Of a stretch of DNA of 64,000 nucleotides, positions 55,403 through 62,989 are shown piece by piece. The stretch covers positions 124,001 through 188,000 of the forward strand of contig JAJFJT010000003.1 of assembly GCA_021773795.1 (NCBI GenBank). Reading direction: 5' to 3'. The notes under the pieces are model-generated. The model searched no databases and had not been told where the DNA came from. It saw only the letters and a list, made by a program, of their open reading frames with translations. This stretch comes from Gammaproteobacteria bacterium. Lineage in GTDB: Bacteria; Pseudomonadota; Gammaproteobacteria; HK1. Position 1 is the first letter of the stretch, and every line of letters begins with the position of its first letter. Made by a program: the position numbers and the translations under genes.

Positions 55403-56005
55403 ATGAATGAAAGCCCCTTAATCGAACGTCTGATCAAGGCCTTGCAGTGCTTGCCGGGGGTTGGGCCGCGGAGCGGTCAGCGGATGGCCTTTCATCTGCT
55501 TGAACGCGGACGGGAGGAGGGCCGGCGGCTGGCCGGTGTGCTGGCAGAGGCGATGGAGAAAATTGGCCACTGTGAGCTGTGCCGGACCTTTAGCGAGCAG
55601 GATCTTTGCTCTGTTTGTGCCAATCTGCGTCGCGATCATAACCAGCTTTGTGTGGTGGAGAGCCCGGCAGATTTAATGGCCATTGAGCAGGGTACCGGCT
55701 ATCGGGGGCGGTACTTTGTACTTATGGGCAACCTGTCGCCATTAGACGGCATTGGGCCAGAGGAATTAGGTCTGGAAGTGTTGGCCCACAGGCTACGTGA
55801 AGAGCGTCCTGCCGAGGTCATCATTGCCACCAGTGCTACGGTTGAGGGTGAGGCGACTGCGCACTATCTGGGTGGGTTGATCCGGGAGCAGGGCCTCAAG
55901 GCAACCCGCATTGCACACGGTGTGCCCCTGGGCGGGGAATTGGAGTATGTGGACAGCGGGACACTGTCACATGCCTTTAGCGGGCGCCAGATACTGGTTG
56001 AGTAG
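55403..56005 (+). CDS. recR: Recombination mediator RecR
   Basis: A 200-aa protein. Helix-hairpin-helix [17 protein letters not shown], zinc finger [16 protein letters not shown], Toprim domain with [39 protein letters not shown] and the C-terminal THGVP-like region [23 protein letters not shown]. It works with RecO in RecF-pathway repair. It ends directly before a MITE-like element. Confidence 0.97.
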   Translation: MNESPLIERLIKALQCLPGVGPRSGQRMAFHLLERGREEGRRLAGVLAEAMEKIGHCELCRTFSEQDLCSVCANLRRDHNQLCVVESPADLMAIEQGTGYRGRYFVLMGNLSPLDGIGPEELGLEVLAHRLREERPAEVIIATSATVEGEATAHYLGGLIREQGLKATRIAHGVPLGGELEYVDSGTLSHAFSGRQILVE

Positions 56006-56009
56006 CCTT

Positions 56010-56173
56010 AGGGAAGCTCTGATCTATTCGTGAACTTGTCTCTTGCGTCCAAAATGCCCCCCTTTATCGTTGCTGTTCTTCGTAATAGATTGACTATTAC
56101 GTGCGATCAGCGCCTCAAAGCTGGCCATTTTGAATCACAATCTACTTCGACCAGAATAAATCAGAGCTTCCTT
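56010..56173. repeat. MITE-like element, copy B
   Basis: 164 bp with well-kept terminal inverted repeats: left AGGGAAGCTCTGATCTATTC, right (read inward) AAGGAAGCTCTGATTTATTC, 18 of 20 matching. The interior matches copy A at 13639-13800. It lies between the convergent recR and ccmE genes. Confidence 0.85.
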
Positions 56174-56216
56174 GGTTTGGACCCGGTATCAACTGGATTC
56201 GCAGGCCGTATCTGGA

Positions 56217-56666
56217 TCAGGGTTTTGCCTTAACTTGTCCACCTGAACGCGCCGTTTCCAATGCCTCGGCGACATCAGGAGGCATGTAATTCTCGTCGTG
56301 TTTGGCCAGCACCTCTTCCGCCACAAAGACACCATCTTTGCCAATCCGCCCGCGGGCAACGATGCCCTGGCCTTCGCGGAACAGGTCGGGGAGGATGCCG
56401 GTGTAGACAACCGCAATACGCTCGGCGGTGTCGGTGAGCTCAAAGTTGACTGTGACCCCCTGAGTCTCTCGCCGAACACTTCCTTCCACCACCAGGCCAC
56501 CGACGCGCACCGTATGATTGGCCGGCGCTTCTCCCGATTTAATCTGTGTTGGGCTGTAGAAGTAGAGCATATTCTCGCCGATGGCCTGGAGCACCAAAAC
56601 ACCCGCCAGGGCCACGCCAAGCAACATGACGGCAACGAAGATCATGCGTTGTCGCCGCGGTTTCAT
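56217..56666 (-). CDS. ccmE: Cytochrome c maturation haem chaperone CcmE
   Basis: A 149-aa protein. One N-terminal membrane anchor (MIFVAVMLLGVALAGVLVL), an OB-fold body (VRVGGLVVEGSVRRETQGVTVNFELTD, VVYTGILPDLFREGQGIVARG) and the haem-binding LAKHDENYMPP with covalent-haem His123 and Tyr127. Its ATG overlaps the ccmD stop. No ccmF, ccmG or ccmH follows here. Confidence 0.96.
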   Translation of the reverse strand: MKPRRQRMIFVAVMLLGVALAGVLVLQAIGENMLYFYSPTQIKSGEAPANHTVRVGGLVVEGSVRRETQGVTVNFELTDTAERIAVVYTGILPDLFREGQGIVARGRIGKDGVFVAEEVLAKHDENYMPPDVAEALETARSGGQVKAKP

Positions 56667-56842
56667 GGCTGGCTCACGCTATCGGCGTGGGTGTGTCGTA
56701 GGGCTAGCCTGCGTTTTAGCCCACGCAGTCGCCACGAGGGGGCAATCAGATCGTAGCTAAGTACGACGGTGGCCAAGCCATAGGCTCCCCAGACATACAG
56801 GGCATAGCCGCCCATATGAAAAAATTCTGCAAGGTTATTCAT
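56663..56842 (-). CDS. ccmD: Haem exporter small membrane protein CcmD
   Basis: A 59-aa protein: MNNLAEFFHMGGYALYVWGAYG followed by a membrane helix and the basic end LRGLKRRLALRH, the standard CcmD layout. It overlaps ccmC by 8 bases and ccmE by 4. Its product helps release holo-CcmE from the CcmABC complex. Confidence 0.93.
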   Translation of the reverse strand: MNNLAEFFHMGGYALYVWGAYGLATVVLSYDLIAPSWRLRGLKRRLALRHTHADSVSQP

Positions 56843-57575
56843 GATTTTTCAGCGCTTCCCTAATCCAGTTGCTATTGTGCTCACGCTCAAGCAGTTCCAC
56901 CCGTGCCCGCATCAGCAACGAGGTGGCGTAATAGAATTTGCAGGCCAGCGCCATGATCAATAGTGGCACCAGCATGCTGGTATGAATGGACGGTGCCCCC
57001 ATCTTCGAGACTGTCGCGCCCTGATGTAGCGTGTTCCACCACTCCACCGAGAAGTGGATGATGGGAATGTTAATGACCCCCACCAGTGCCAAAATGGCAC
57101 TTGCCCGACTTGCGGTGCGTTTGTCTTCACCAGCTGATTGTAGGGCGATGACCCCGAAATAGAGAAACAGCAGGATAAGCTCGGAGGTCAGGCGTGCATC
57201 CCACACCCACCAGGTGCCCCACATGGGTTTGCCCCACAATGAGCCGGTAGCGAGTGCGATGAAGGTGAAGGAGGCACCGATAGGGGCGCTGCAGGCCGCG
57301 ATGACCTCCGCGAGTTTGATGTGCCAGATCAGGCCTATGCCGCCGGCAGTAGCCATGACTACATAGATGAACAGGGACATCCACGCACTGGGCACGTGGA
57401 TGAAGATAATGCGGTAACTATCGCCCTGTTGGTAGTCGGCTGGCGCCAGCACTAATCCTCCGTAGAGACCGGCCAGCAGCAGTAGTCCGGTTAGGGTTGC
57501 GAGCCACGGTATGGCTTTCCCTGCAAAGCGATAAAAATAAGCAGGTGAGGCAAATCGATGGAACCAGTACCACAT
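56835..57575 (-). CDS. ccmC: Haem exporter permease CcmC
   Basis: A 246-aa membrane protein with six helices. The Trp-rich haem-handling segment is MWGTWWVWDARLTSELILLFLYFG. Flanking His ligands are in FIHVPSAWMSLFIY and EWWNTLHQGATVSK. It delivers haem to CcmE. Confidence 0.96.
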   Translation of the reverse strand: MWYWFHRFASPAYFYRFAGKAIPWLATLTGLLLLAGLYGGLVLAPADYQQGDSYRIIFIHVPSAWMSLFIYVVMATAGGIGLIWHIKLAEVIAACSAPIGASFTFIALATGSLWGKPMWGTWWVWDARLTSELILLFLYFGVIALQSAGEDKRTASRASAILALVGVINIPIIHFSVEWWNTLHQGATVSKMGAPSIHTSMLVPLLIMALACKFYYATSLLMRARVELLEREHNSNWIREALKNHE

Positions 57576-57588
57576 AAGTTGGTGACCG

Positions 57589-58272
57589 TTAGTGAATGCT
57601 GATTTTGAGGGCTGCCGCCGCAGCCAACGGAGCCAGGGAGCAGGACAGTAGCAGCAAGCCCCCGAGAAAGTACAGTTGACCGGTTACTGGCAGGCCATCA
57701 GCGGCGGCGGCCACGGCATTGGCCGAGAAAATGAGCACTGGCAGGTACAGGGGCAGTACCAGCAGCGATAGCAGGGCACCGCCTCGGCGCAAGCCAACGG
57801 TGAGGGCGACGCCGATCGCACCTACCAGGCTAAGTACTGGAGTGCCGAGGGCCAGAGTGAATAATAGCGTCGCCATAGCTGTTACGGGCAGGGCAAGGAA
57901 AACACCCAGCAACGGCGCGATGAGCAGCAGCGGAAGGCCACTAACCAGCCAGTGAGCCAATACCTTGGCCAGCACCAGTACGGTTGGTGGGCAGGGGCTT
58001 AGTAGCAATTGCTCCAGCGAGCCGTCTTCGAAATCCGAGCGGAACATGCGTTCCAGGGATAATAAGGTGGAGAGCAGGGCGGCAACCCAGATGATGCCCG
58101 GGGCGAGCGTTTGCAGAATCGCTTGAGAGGGGCTGACGGCCAACGGGAAAAGGGTCACTACGATGACAAAAAATAACAACGGATTGACCACTTCGCTGCG
58201 GCGCCGAAGGGCAAGTAGCAGGTCGCGGGTCAGTACGGCTATGAATGCCCTGGGGATGCCAAAGGTTCTCAT
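57589..58272 (-). CDS. ccmB: Haem exporter permease CcmB
   Basis: About 227 aa with six membrane helices. It starts with RDLLLALRRRSEVVNPLLFFVIVVTLFPLAV and contains FRSDFEDGSLEQLLLSP, typical of CcmB. ATG 58272 overlaps the ccmA stop by 4 bases, which settles the start. Confidence 0.96.
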   Translation of the reverse strand: MRTFGIPRAFIAVLTRDLLLALRRRSEVVNPLLFFVIVVTLFPLAVSPSQAILQTLAPGIIWVAALLSTLLSLERMFRSDFEDGSLEQLLLSPCPPTVLVLAKVLAHWLVSGLPLLLIAPLLGVFLALPVTAMATLLFTLALGTPVLSLVGAIGVALTVGLRRGGALLSLLVLPLYLPVLIFSANAVAAAADGLPVTGQLYFLGGLLLLSCSLAPLAAAAALKISIH

Positions 58273-58883
58273 GTGACGAGATGCAATTCTCGGTGGATGC
58301 CGGAATCCAAGGGAATAGAGTGATGGCTGGTGATGACCACGCAACCTCCCTTGTTAGCGTGCTGGTGAAGCATTTTTTCCATGGTCGCTATACTGGTTTG
58401 ATCCAATGCGGTAAATGGCTCGTCCAATACCCACAGCAGGGCGTCGTTTAGCAGTAGACGGGCGAGCGCCACTCGGCGGCGTTGTCCGGCGGATAAAACG
58501 TAGGCGGGAAGATGGGCTTGTGCGGTGAGTCCGAAGTGAGCCAGTGCCTGTTCCACGCCGAACTCCGGTGTTCTGGGCGAGAGCGCGAGTGAAAAACGAA
58601 GGTTTTCCGTTGCACTAAGCTCATGCTTTATGCCGTCATGATGGCCTATATGAATGACATCCTCTGAAAAAGTGGATTCATCATCTCTGATATCCTGGCC
58701 TTGCCAGAGGATTTTCCCGGTCGCCGGGTGGGTCAATCCACACACGGCACGGAGCAAAGTTGTTTTACCACAGCCATTGGCACCGTGGATTTGCAGCACC
58801 TCGCCAGCATCCAGATGGAGATTGAGGCCACTGAAAAGGATTCGATCACCTCGCTCGCAGCCAAGATCTACTGTTTGTAACAC
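58269..58883 (-). CDS. ccmA: Haem exporter ATP-binding protein CcmA
   Basis: A 204-aa ABC ATPase: CERGDRILFSGLNLHLDAGE, Walker A HGANGCGKTT, signature LSAGQRRRVALARLLL, Walker B LWVLDEPFTALD and switch His in VITSHHSIP. First gene of ccmABCDE. ATP hydrolysis drives release of haem-loaded CcmE. Confidence 0.96.
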   Translation of the reverse strand: MLQTVDLGCERGDRILFSGLNLHLDAGEVLQIHGANGCGKTTLLRAVCGLTHPATGKILWQGQDIRDDESTFSEDVIHIGHHDGIKHELSATENLRFSLALSPRTPEFGVEQALAHFGLTAQAHLPAYVLSAGQRRRVALARLLLNDALLWVLDEPFTALDQTSIATMEKMLHQHANKGGCVVITSHHSIPLDSGIHRELHLVT

Positions 58884-59126
58884 CCTCTAGAGATCCCTAT
58901 GTATGTGCGCGTGGGCGAAGAGCCAGAAATAAAACATCCATATTACCCGCGGCTTGGGTTGAGGAACAGGGAATGGGTTGATCGCGGGGGGCCTAGCAAG
59001 ATTTGTGCTACTGCCAAAAAAAGAAAACGCTCGGAGCAAAAAGGGGGAGGGATGCCGCCGAGCGCTGGAAAGGTTCCAGGGAGGAGTAGTTCCAAGTTCA
59101 ATCTAGCCTATGGGTATGGAAGTAAC

Positions 59127-59142
59127 TGTGATTCGGATCACA
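59127..59142. promoter_or_regulatory. CRP/Vfr-type palindrome
   Basis: TGTGATTCGGATCACA is an exact TGTGA-N6-TCACA site. It lies 244 bases upstream of ccmA (minus) and 433 bases upstream of the FHA gene (plus). A CRP-family activator is the natural candidate. Confidence 0.6.
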
Positions 59143-59488
59143 TAGAGCTCATTTTCAGCAATAGGTTCCCCCACATGTTGATAACATTGTGACCTTGTCG
59201 CCATAAATACAATTTTTTTGTTCCAAACCAGCCTGAAAATAGAGGTATTAAAGCTTGGAGAGGCTATCATCGCGACAAGTGTAATCTATGTTGTCACATG
59301 TAAATGGGGATAACTCCTTTATCCGTTTGGAAGGATTTCGTAACTTTCTTCGTGATGAACACCCAAATACGACAACTCTGTTAACGTTTTGATGGGCGAT
59401 TCTATCTTTAATAAATAAGATTATATTTAAGTTATAACCTGTTGATTTTAAATTAATAAGTAGCTGTTAATAACCTCTTTCATTAAGT

Positions 59489-59504
59489 TTGGCGCGAATC
59501 TTGT
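59489..59504 (+). promoter_or_regulatory. Near-consensus sigma-54 site before the FHA gene
   Basis: TTGGCGCGAATCTTGT has the -24 element and the 10-base spacing but T instead of C at -12. The predicted start near 59516 leaves a 59-base leader. The -12 change makes activity uncertain. Confidence 0.3.
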
Positions 59505-59574
59505 GTGTATTATCGCCGAGGGAGGGAGATTTTTAGCCAATTTGTAGGCTAACTTATTGAAAATGGTGTGAAAC

Positions 59575-60390
59575 ATGTGGGCTATCGAGAACCTTAAAGA
59601 TTTTGAACATGCTTTGAGTGCGCGCTCAAAAGTTCCTCCACAACATTTGAGCGACCTGATGGATTGCTCTGAATCCAAGGTTCAACGCGAGGCCAAGAGT
59701 GTAGGACATATCCTCAAACGTTTTGCCCAGGCGGTCGTGGGTAGTCTGGATAACACAGCGAAGATTGATAGTTTTCTGTTGGAGCTCGATCTCAAATGCA
59801 TATCCAATGATCATGATTGGCGGGCAATTTTTGAAGAAATACGTGGTCGAGATAGAGCGTTTGATGGCCACAAACGAATTTTGTTAGTGCAGTACATGCA
59901 ATACCTTAGTTTTCGTAAGGAACTGCTGGATTTTATCTGTCAGAAAAGAGCCGGGCTGGAGAAAACGACTTCCCACGCGCATTTAGACGCATTTCAGTCG
60001 CTGGACGAGCTTGGTCAGCAGCGAGGAGTAGCTACCAAGGTAGCGATTCCCAAGTCCTTTGGGCGGCTGCCCCTCGGCGAGCTGGTAGAGATCTCGCTCA
60101 AGAGCAAGGGCTGCCTTGATATACATCTTGCCGGACGGCGCTTCCGCCTATCCGGGGGGCGCCATCCCTGCCTTGTTACTGAAAGCGGAATTACCCATTT
60201 CCTGCTCCGGGGCCGCAATATTATTGGTAGACACCCGGAGAGTGGCATTGTCGTTGATCCTGATTTTTCGGATGTTTCACGGACTCACCTGCTCATTCAA
60301 TGGGGGGGCAGCGGCTTTGTTAGCGTGATGGATCTTTCTTCTCGTGGTACTTATCTGCCTGCCGAACTGATTCCCCCTCGCCAACGCTAG
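59575..60390 (+). CDS. FHA-domain protein
   Basis: A 271-aa protein. The C-terminal FHA domain (about 205-265) shows FLLRGRNIIGRHPESGIVVDPDFSDVSRTHLLIQW and MDLSSRGTYL, with Arg, Ser-Arg-x-His and the final Asn position replaced (SRGTYL rather than SNGTYV). The N-terminal 150 residues are helical and unrecognised (HLSDLMDCSESKVQREAKSVGHIL). It probably binds a phosphothreonine partner. No kinase or type VI genes are nearby. Confidence 0.82.
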   Translation: MWAIENLKDFEHALSARSKVPPQHLSDLMDCSESKVQREAKSVGHILKRFAQAVVGSLDNTAKIDSFLLELDLKCISNDHDWRAIFEEIRGRDRAFDGHKRILLVQYMQYLSFRKELLDFICQKRAGLEKTTSHAHLDAFQSLDELGQQRGVATKVAIPKSFGRLPLGELVEISLKSKGCLDIHLAGRRFRLSGGRHPCLVTESGITHFLLRGRNIIGRHPESGIVVDPDFSDVSRTHLLIQWGGSGFVSVMDLSSRGTYLPAELIPPRQR

Positions 60391-60393
60391 GAA

Positions 60394-60465
60394 TCTGGTG
60401 GATTTAGGACTGAGTTGCTACAGCCAATACGGCTTCCTTCACTACGAGAGCCTAAATCCGCCAGA
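60394..60465. repeat. Inverted repeat with 42-base loop
   Basis: TCTGGTGGATTTAGG and CCTAAATCCGCCAGA match 14 of 15 when paired. It fills half of the gap between the FHA gene and gor. It may be a REP-type element or a terminator. Confidence 0.6.
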
Positions 60466-60526
60466 CTTCAATAGCGCACACAAGACCATAAGTGTGGCTT
60501 CGAGTCAGCAAGAGGACATGAGATAA

Positions 60527-61876
60527 ATGGCAATACATTTTGATCTGCTAGCCATTGGCGCCGGTAGTGGTGGGCTTTCTGTCGTGGAGCGTGCTGCTGC
60601 TCATGGGGCCCGTTGCGCCATCGTGGAGCCGGATCGCCTCGGGGGAACCTGCGTTAATCGTGGCTGCGTACCAAAAAAGATCCTGTGGTACGGGGCATCG
60701 CTGGCCCATAGCCTGCGTGAAGCGGGAGACTACGGTTTCAGTCTGACTACCGGAAAATTTGATTGGCAGCGGCTAAAAACAGTTCGTGATGCCTATATTG
60801 GAGATATACGCGGGTGGTATGGGGATTCTCTGGCCGATGCCGGGATCGAGAAAATAACGGGCTCGGCGCGTATTACCAGCGCTCACACAGTGGCGGTAGG
60901 AAAGCAGTCCTATAGTGCCGAGCACATCGTCATTGCCAGCGGTAGTTCACCGTTTGTACCGGAAATTCCAGGATCAGAGCTGGGCATCACCTCCGATGGG
61001 TTTTTCGGGATAGATCGTTGCCCACAGCGAGTTGCCCTGGTTGGTGGTGGCTATATCGCAGTAGAAATCGCTTGTATGTTGAGAGCCTATGGGGCTGAAG
61101 TGACTCTAATACTGCGTGGATCGCAGCTGTTGAGGAACTTTGACAACATGTTGCGCGAAGTTTTACTAGAGGAAATGCTTGATAACGGTATTAACATCCT
61201 TTCGTCACTGCAGGTTCAGCGGGTCCGGGAGACTAAGGCTGGCGAAAAAAGCCTTTCGTGCAATACCGGGCTGGAACTGGGAGGCTTTGACCTGCTGTTG
61301 TGGGCTATGGGCCGCACCCCTAATACCGCTGGTTTGGGCTTGGATAGTGTGGGAGTGGAAGTGCGCGATGATGGTCACATTCTCACCGACGACTACCAGA
61401 ACACCAACGTCCCTGGAATTTACGCTATAGGCGATGTAACGGGCCGTTTTCCACTGACCCCGGTGGCGGTAGCGGCAGGTCGCCGGCTCGCTGATCGTTT
61501 GTTTGGCGGGATGCCTGATCGTCATCTGCAATATCAAAATATTCCTACCGTCGTATTCAGCCATCCTCCAGTGGGTTCTGTGGGGATGACCGAGGCCGAG
61601 GCCCGGGAACGCCACGGAAAGGCGGTTAAGATCTACCAGAGCCGATTTAGCCCAATGTATGCCGTACCTCTGAAGCATGGGCGAAAATCTGCCATGAAAC
61701 TGGTCACCGTAGGTACAGATGAGCGCATAGCGGGATGTCATGTTATCGGCCCCGGTGCCGATGAAATGTTACAGGGCTTTGCTGTTGCGCTCAGAATGGG
61801 CGCTACCAAGGCGGACTTCGATGATACCGTCGCAATTCATCCCACCAGCGCGGAAGAATTGGTCACCATGAAATAG
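60527..61876 (+). CDS. gor: Glutathione-disulfide reductase
   Basis: A 449-aa flavoenzyme. FAD site [18 protein letters not shown], redox disulfide [22 protein letters not shown] domain [47 protein letters not shown] and C-terminal [13 protein letters not shown] with catalytic His-Glu. It keeps cytosolic glutathione reduced. Confidence 0.96.
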   Translation: MAIHFDLLAIGAGSGGLSVVERAAAHGARCAIVEPDRLGGTCVNRGCVPKKILWYGASLAHSLREAGDYGFSLTTGKFDWQRLKTVRDAYIGDIRGWYGDSLADAGIEKITGSARITSAHTVAVGKQSYSAEHIVIASGSSPFVPEIPGSELGITSDGFFGIDRCPQRVALVGGGYIAVEIACMLRAYGAEVTLILRGSQLLRNFDNMLREVLLEEMLDNGINILSSLQVQRVRETKAGEKSLSCNTGLELGGFDLLLWAMGRTPNTAGLGLDSVGVEVRDDGHILTDDYQNTNVPGIYAIGDVTGRFPLTPVAVAAGRRLADRLFGGMPDRHLQYQNIPTVVFSHPPVGSVGMTEAEARERHGKAVKIYQSRFSPMYAVPLKHGRKSAMKLVTVGTDERIAGCHVIGPGADEMLQGFAVALRMGATKADFDDTVAIHPTSAEELVTMK

Positions 61877-61932
61877 TTGGTACGGGCAGAGCGAGTGATT
61901 AACTATATTTGATATAGACAGAGGGGACTGGT

Positions 61933-62457
61933 ATGAAACATTTTCTGCATTTTCTCACCGAGGATGACCACCATTTGCTGATGCCATCAATTAAACAGCT
62001 CCAGGTGGCCGAAGGTACAACCATTCTGCGTGAGGGTGAGGAACGGCATGCCATATTTCTCATTTTGCAGGGAGATGCCCGGGTAGAACGGACCCATGGA
62101 GACTTTAATATCGAGATATCACATCTTGAAGAGGGTGAAATCTTTGGTGAAATGAGTTTCATTGAGGGTTTCGTGGCCAGTGCCGACGTTGTTGCTGCAA
62201 GCACCATGAAACTGGCGGTGCTCGAGTCCGCTGTGGTTGAGAGGCTGGCGGTCAATGACCCAAGTTTCAGTGGCCGATTTTACCAGTCGCTTACGGAGAT
62301 TCTCTCCGCACGCTTGCGTGAAACCACCACACGGGGCATATCGGAATACACTTGGGGTGGCGGGATACGCCGGGTTCCGGAAAAGGAGGATGCCGATCAA
62401 CCGGAGTCGGCATGGACTGGTGGTAGCCCCTTGCGGGACAAGGCCTTCTCTGCCTAA
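61933..62457 (+). CDS. Stand-alone cyclic-nucleotide-binding-domain protein
   Basis: A 174-aa protein. A cNMP-binding jelly roll (about 1-125): FLHFLTEDDHHLLMPSIKQLQVAEGTTILREGEERHAIFLILQGDARV, then EEGEIFGEMSFIEGFVASADVVAAS where the phosphate-binding cassette sits. The usual RxSA arginine is replaced, so cAMP binding is doubtful. No helix-turn-helix follows; the tail is short and polar. Role unknown. It follows gor by 56 bases. Confidence 0.85.
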   Translation: MKHFLHFLTEDDHHLLMPSIKQLQVAEGTTILREGEERHAIFLILQGDARVERTHGDFNIEISHLEEGEIFGEMSFIEGFVASADVVAASTMKLAVLESAVVERLAVNDPSFSGRFYQSLTEILSARLRETTTRGISEYTWGGGIRRVPEKEDADQPESAWTGGSPLRDKAFSA

Positions 62458-62516
62458 GAAAACTCAGTTCTATTCGCGAACTCGCACCTTGAGCCCAGAG
62501 TAAATCAGGGCTTCGC
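62457..62516. repeat. MITE-like element, copy C (internally deleted)
   Basis: About 60 bp. The left part AACTCAGTTCTATTCGCGAA matches the left arm of copy B (GAAGCTCTGATCTATTCGTGAA) and the right part CAGAGTAAATCAGGGCTTC matches its right arm. The interior is missing. It lies between two convergent genes. Confidence 0.6.
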
Positions 62517-62893
62517 TAATTCACAAAACAGCGCTGATCGGCGAGGGCGCTGCGTAACTGTCCCAGACGTTGGTATAAGCCCTTCTTTTCCTCTGTGTCC
62601 AGGTAAGCACGCGAGGCGGAGTACCCCAGATAGTAAAAGGCTGGGGTAACGATGAGCCCAGCGGCCACCGCCGCTTGATTACGGGGATCGGCCCAATAGC
62701 TGGTGGAAGGGCCCTTTAGCCGGGTGTTTAGTACATTGGTTTCACGGTAGAGCTCCCGACAACCCTTCTGGGCATCTGCCAGTTCCTGGGCGGAAACACC
62801 TGGCGCAGTGATGGTTGCGAAGGCATGGACACTGGCTAGAGGCAGCAAGGTCATGAGGCTGCAGAGCAGGCTGGAAAACAGGATGCGGGACAT
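62516..62893 (-). CDS. Small exported hypothetical protein
   Basis: About 125 aa with signal peptide (ILFSSLLCSLMTLLPLASVHA). The mature part has two cysteines (KGCRELY and QRCFVN) and a hydrophobic segment AAVAAGLIVTPAFYYLGYSASRAYLD near the middle, so it may be membrane-attached. The start at 62893 has GGAGG nine bases upstream. I do not recognise a family. Confidence 0.65.
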   Translation of the reverse strand: MSRILFSSLLCSLMTLLPLASVHAFATITAPGVSAQELADAQKGCRELYRETNVLNTRLKGPSTSYWADPRNQAAVAAGLIVTPAFYYLGYSASRAYLDTEEKKGLYQRLGQLRSALADQRCFVN

Positions 62894-62989
62894 GAAATTT
62901 TTCCTCCAGGCAAAGCTTTGGCTTGTTAGGCAGCTTAGCGGCCAATTCGCCAAACAGTTTAGCTCGCATTGGAGCTGAAGCTCCGCCGC

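Larger units (their letters stand above)
58884..59574. other. Long gap between ccmA and the FHA-domain gene
   Basis: 691 bases, AT-rich in its right half. A plus-strand frame at 58899-59192 has no recognisable features and I do not accept it. The gap holds a CRP-type palindrome and a near-consensus sigma-54 site, listed separately. Confidence 0.5.

Noticed and set aside
58899-59192. 97-aa plus-strand frame after ccmA
   Set aside because: No recognisable family, weak start signal, and it overlaps the CRP-type site.
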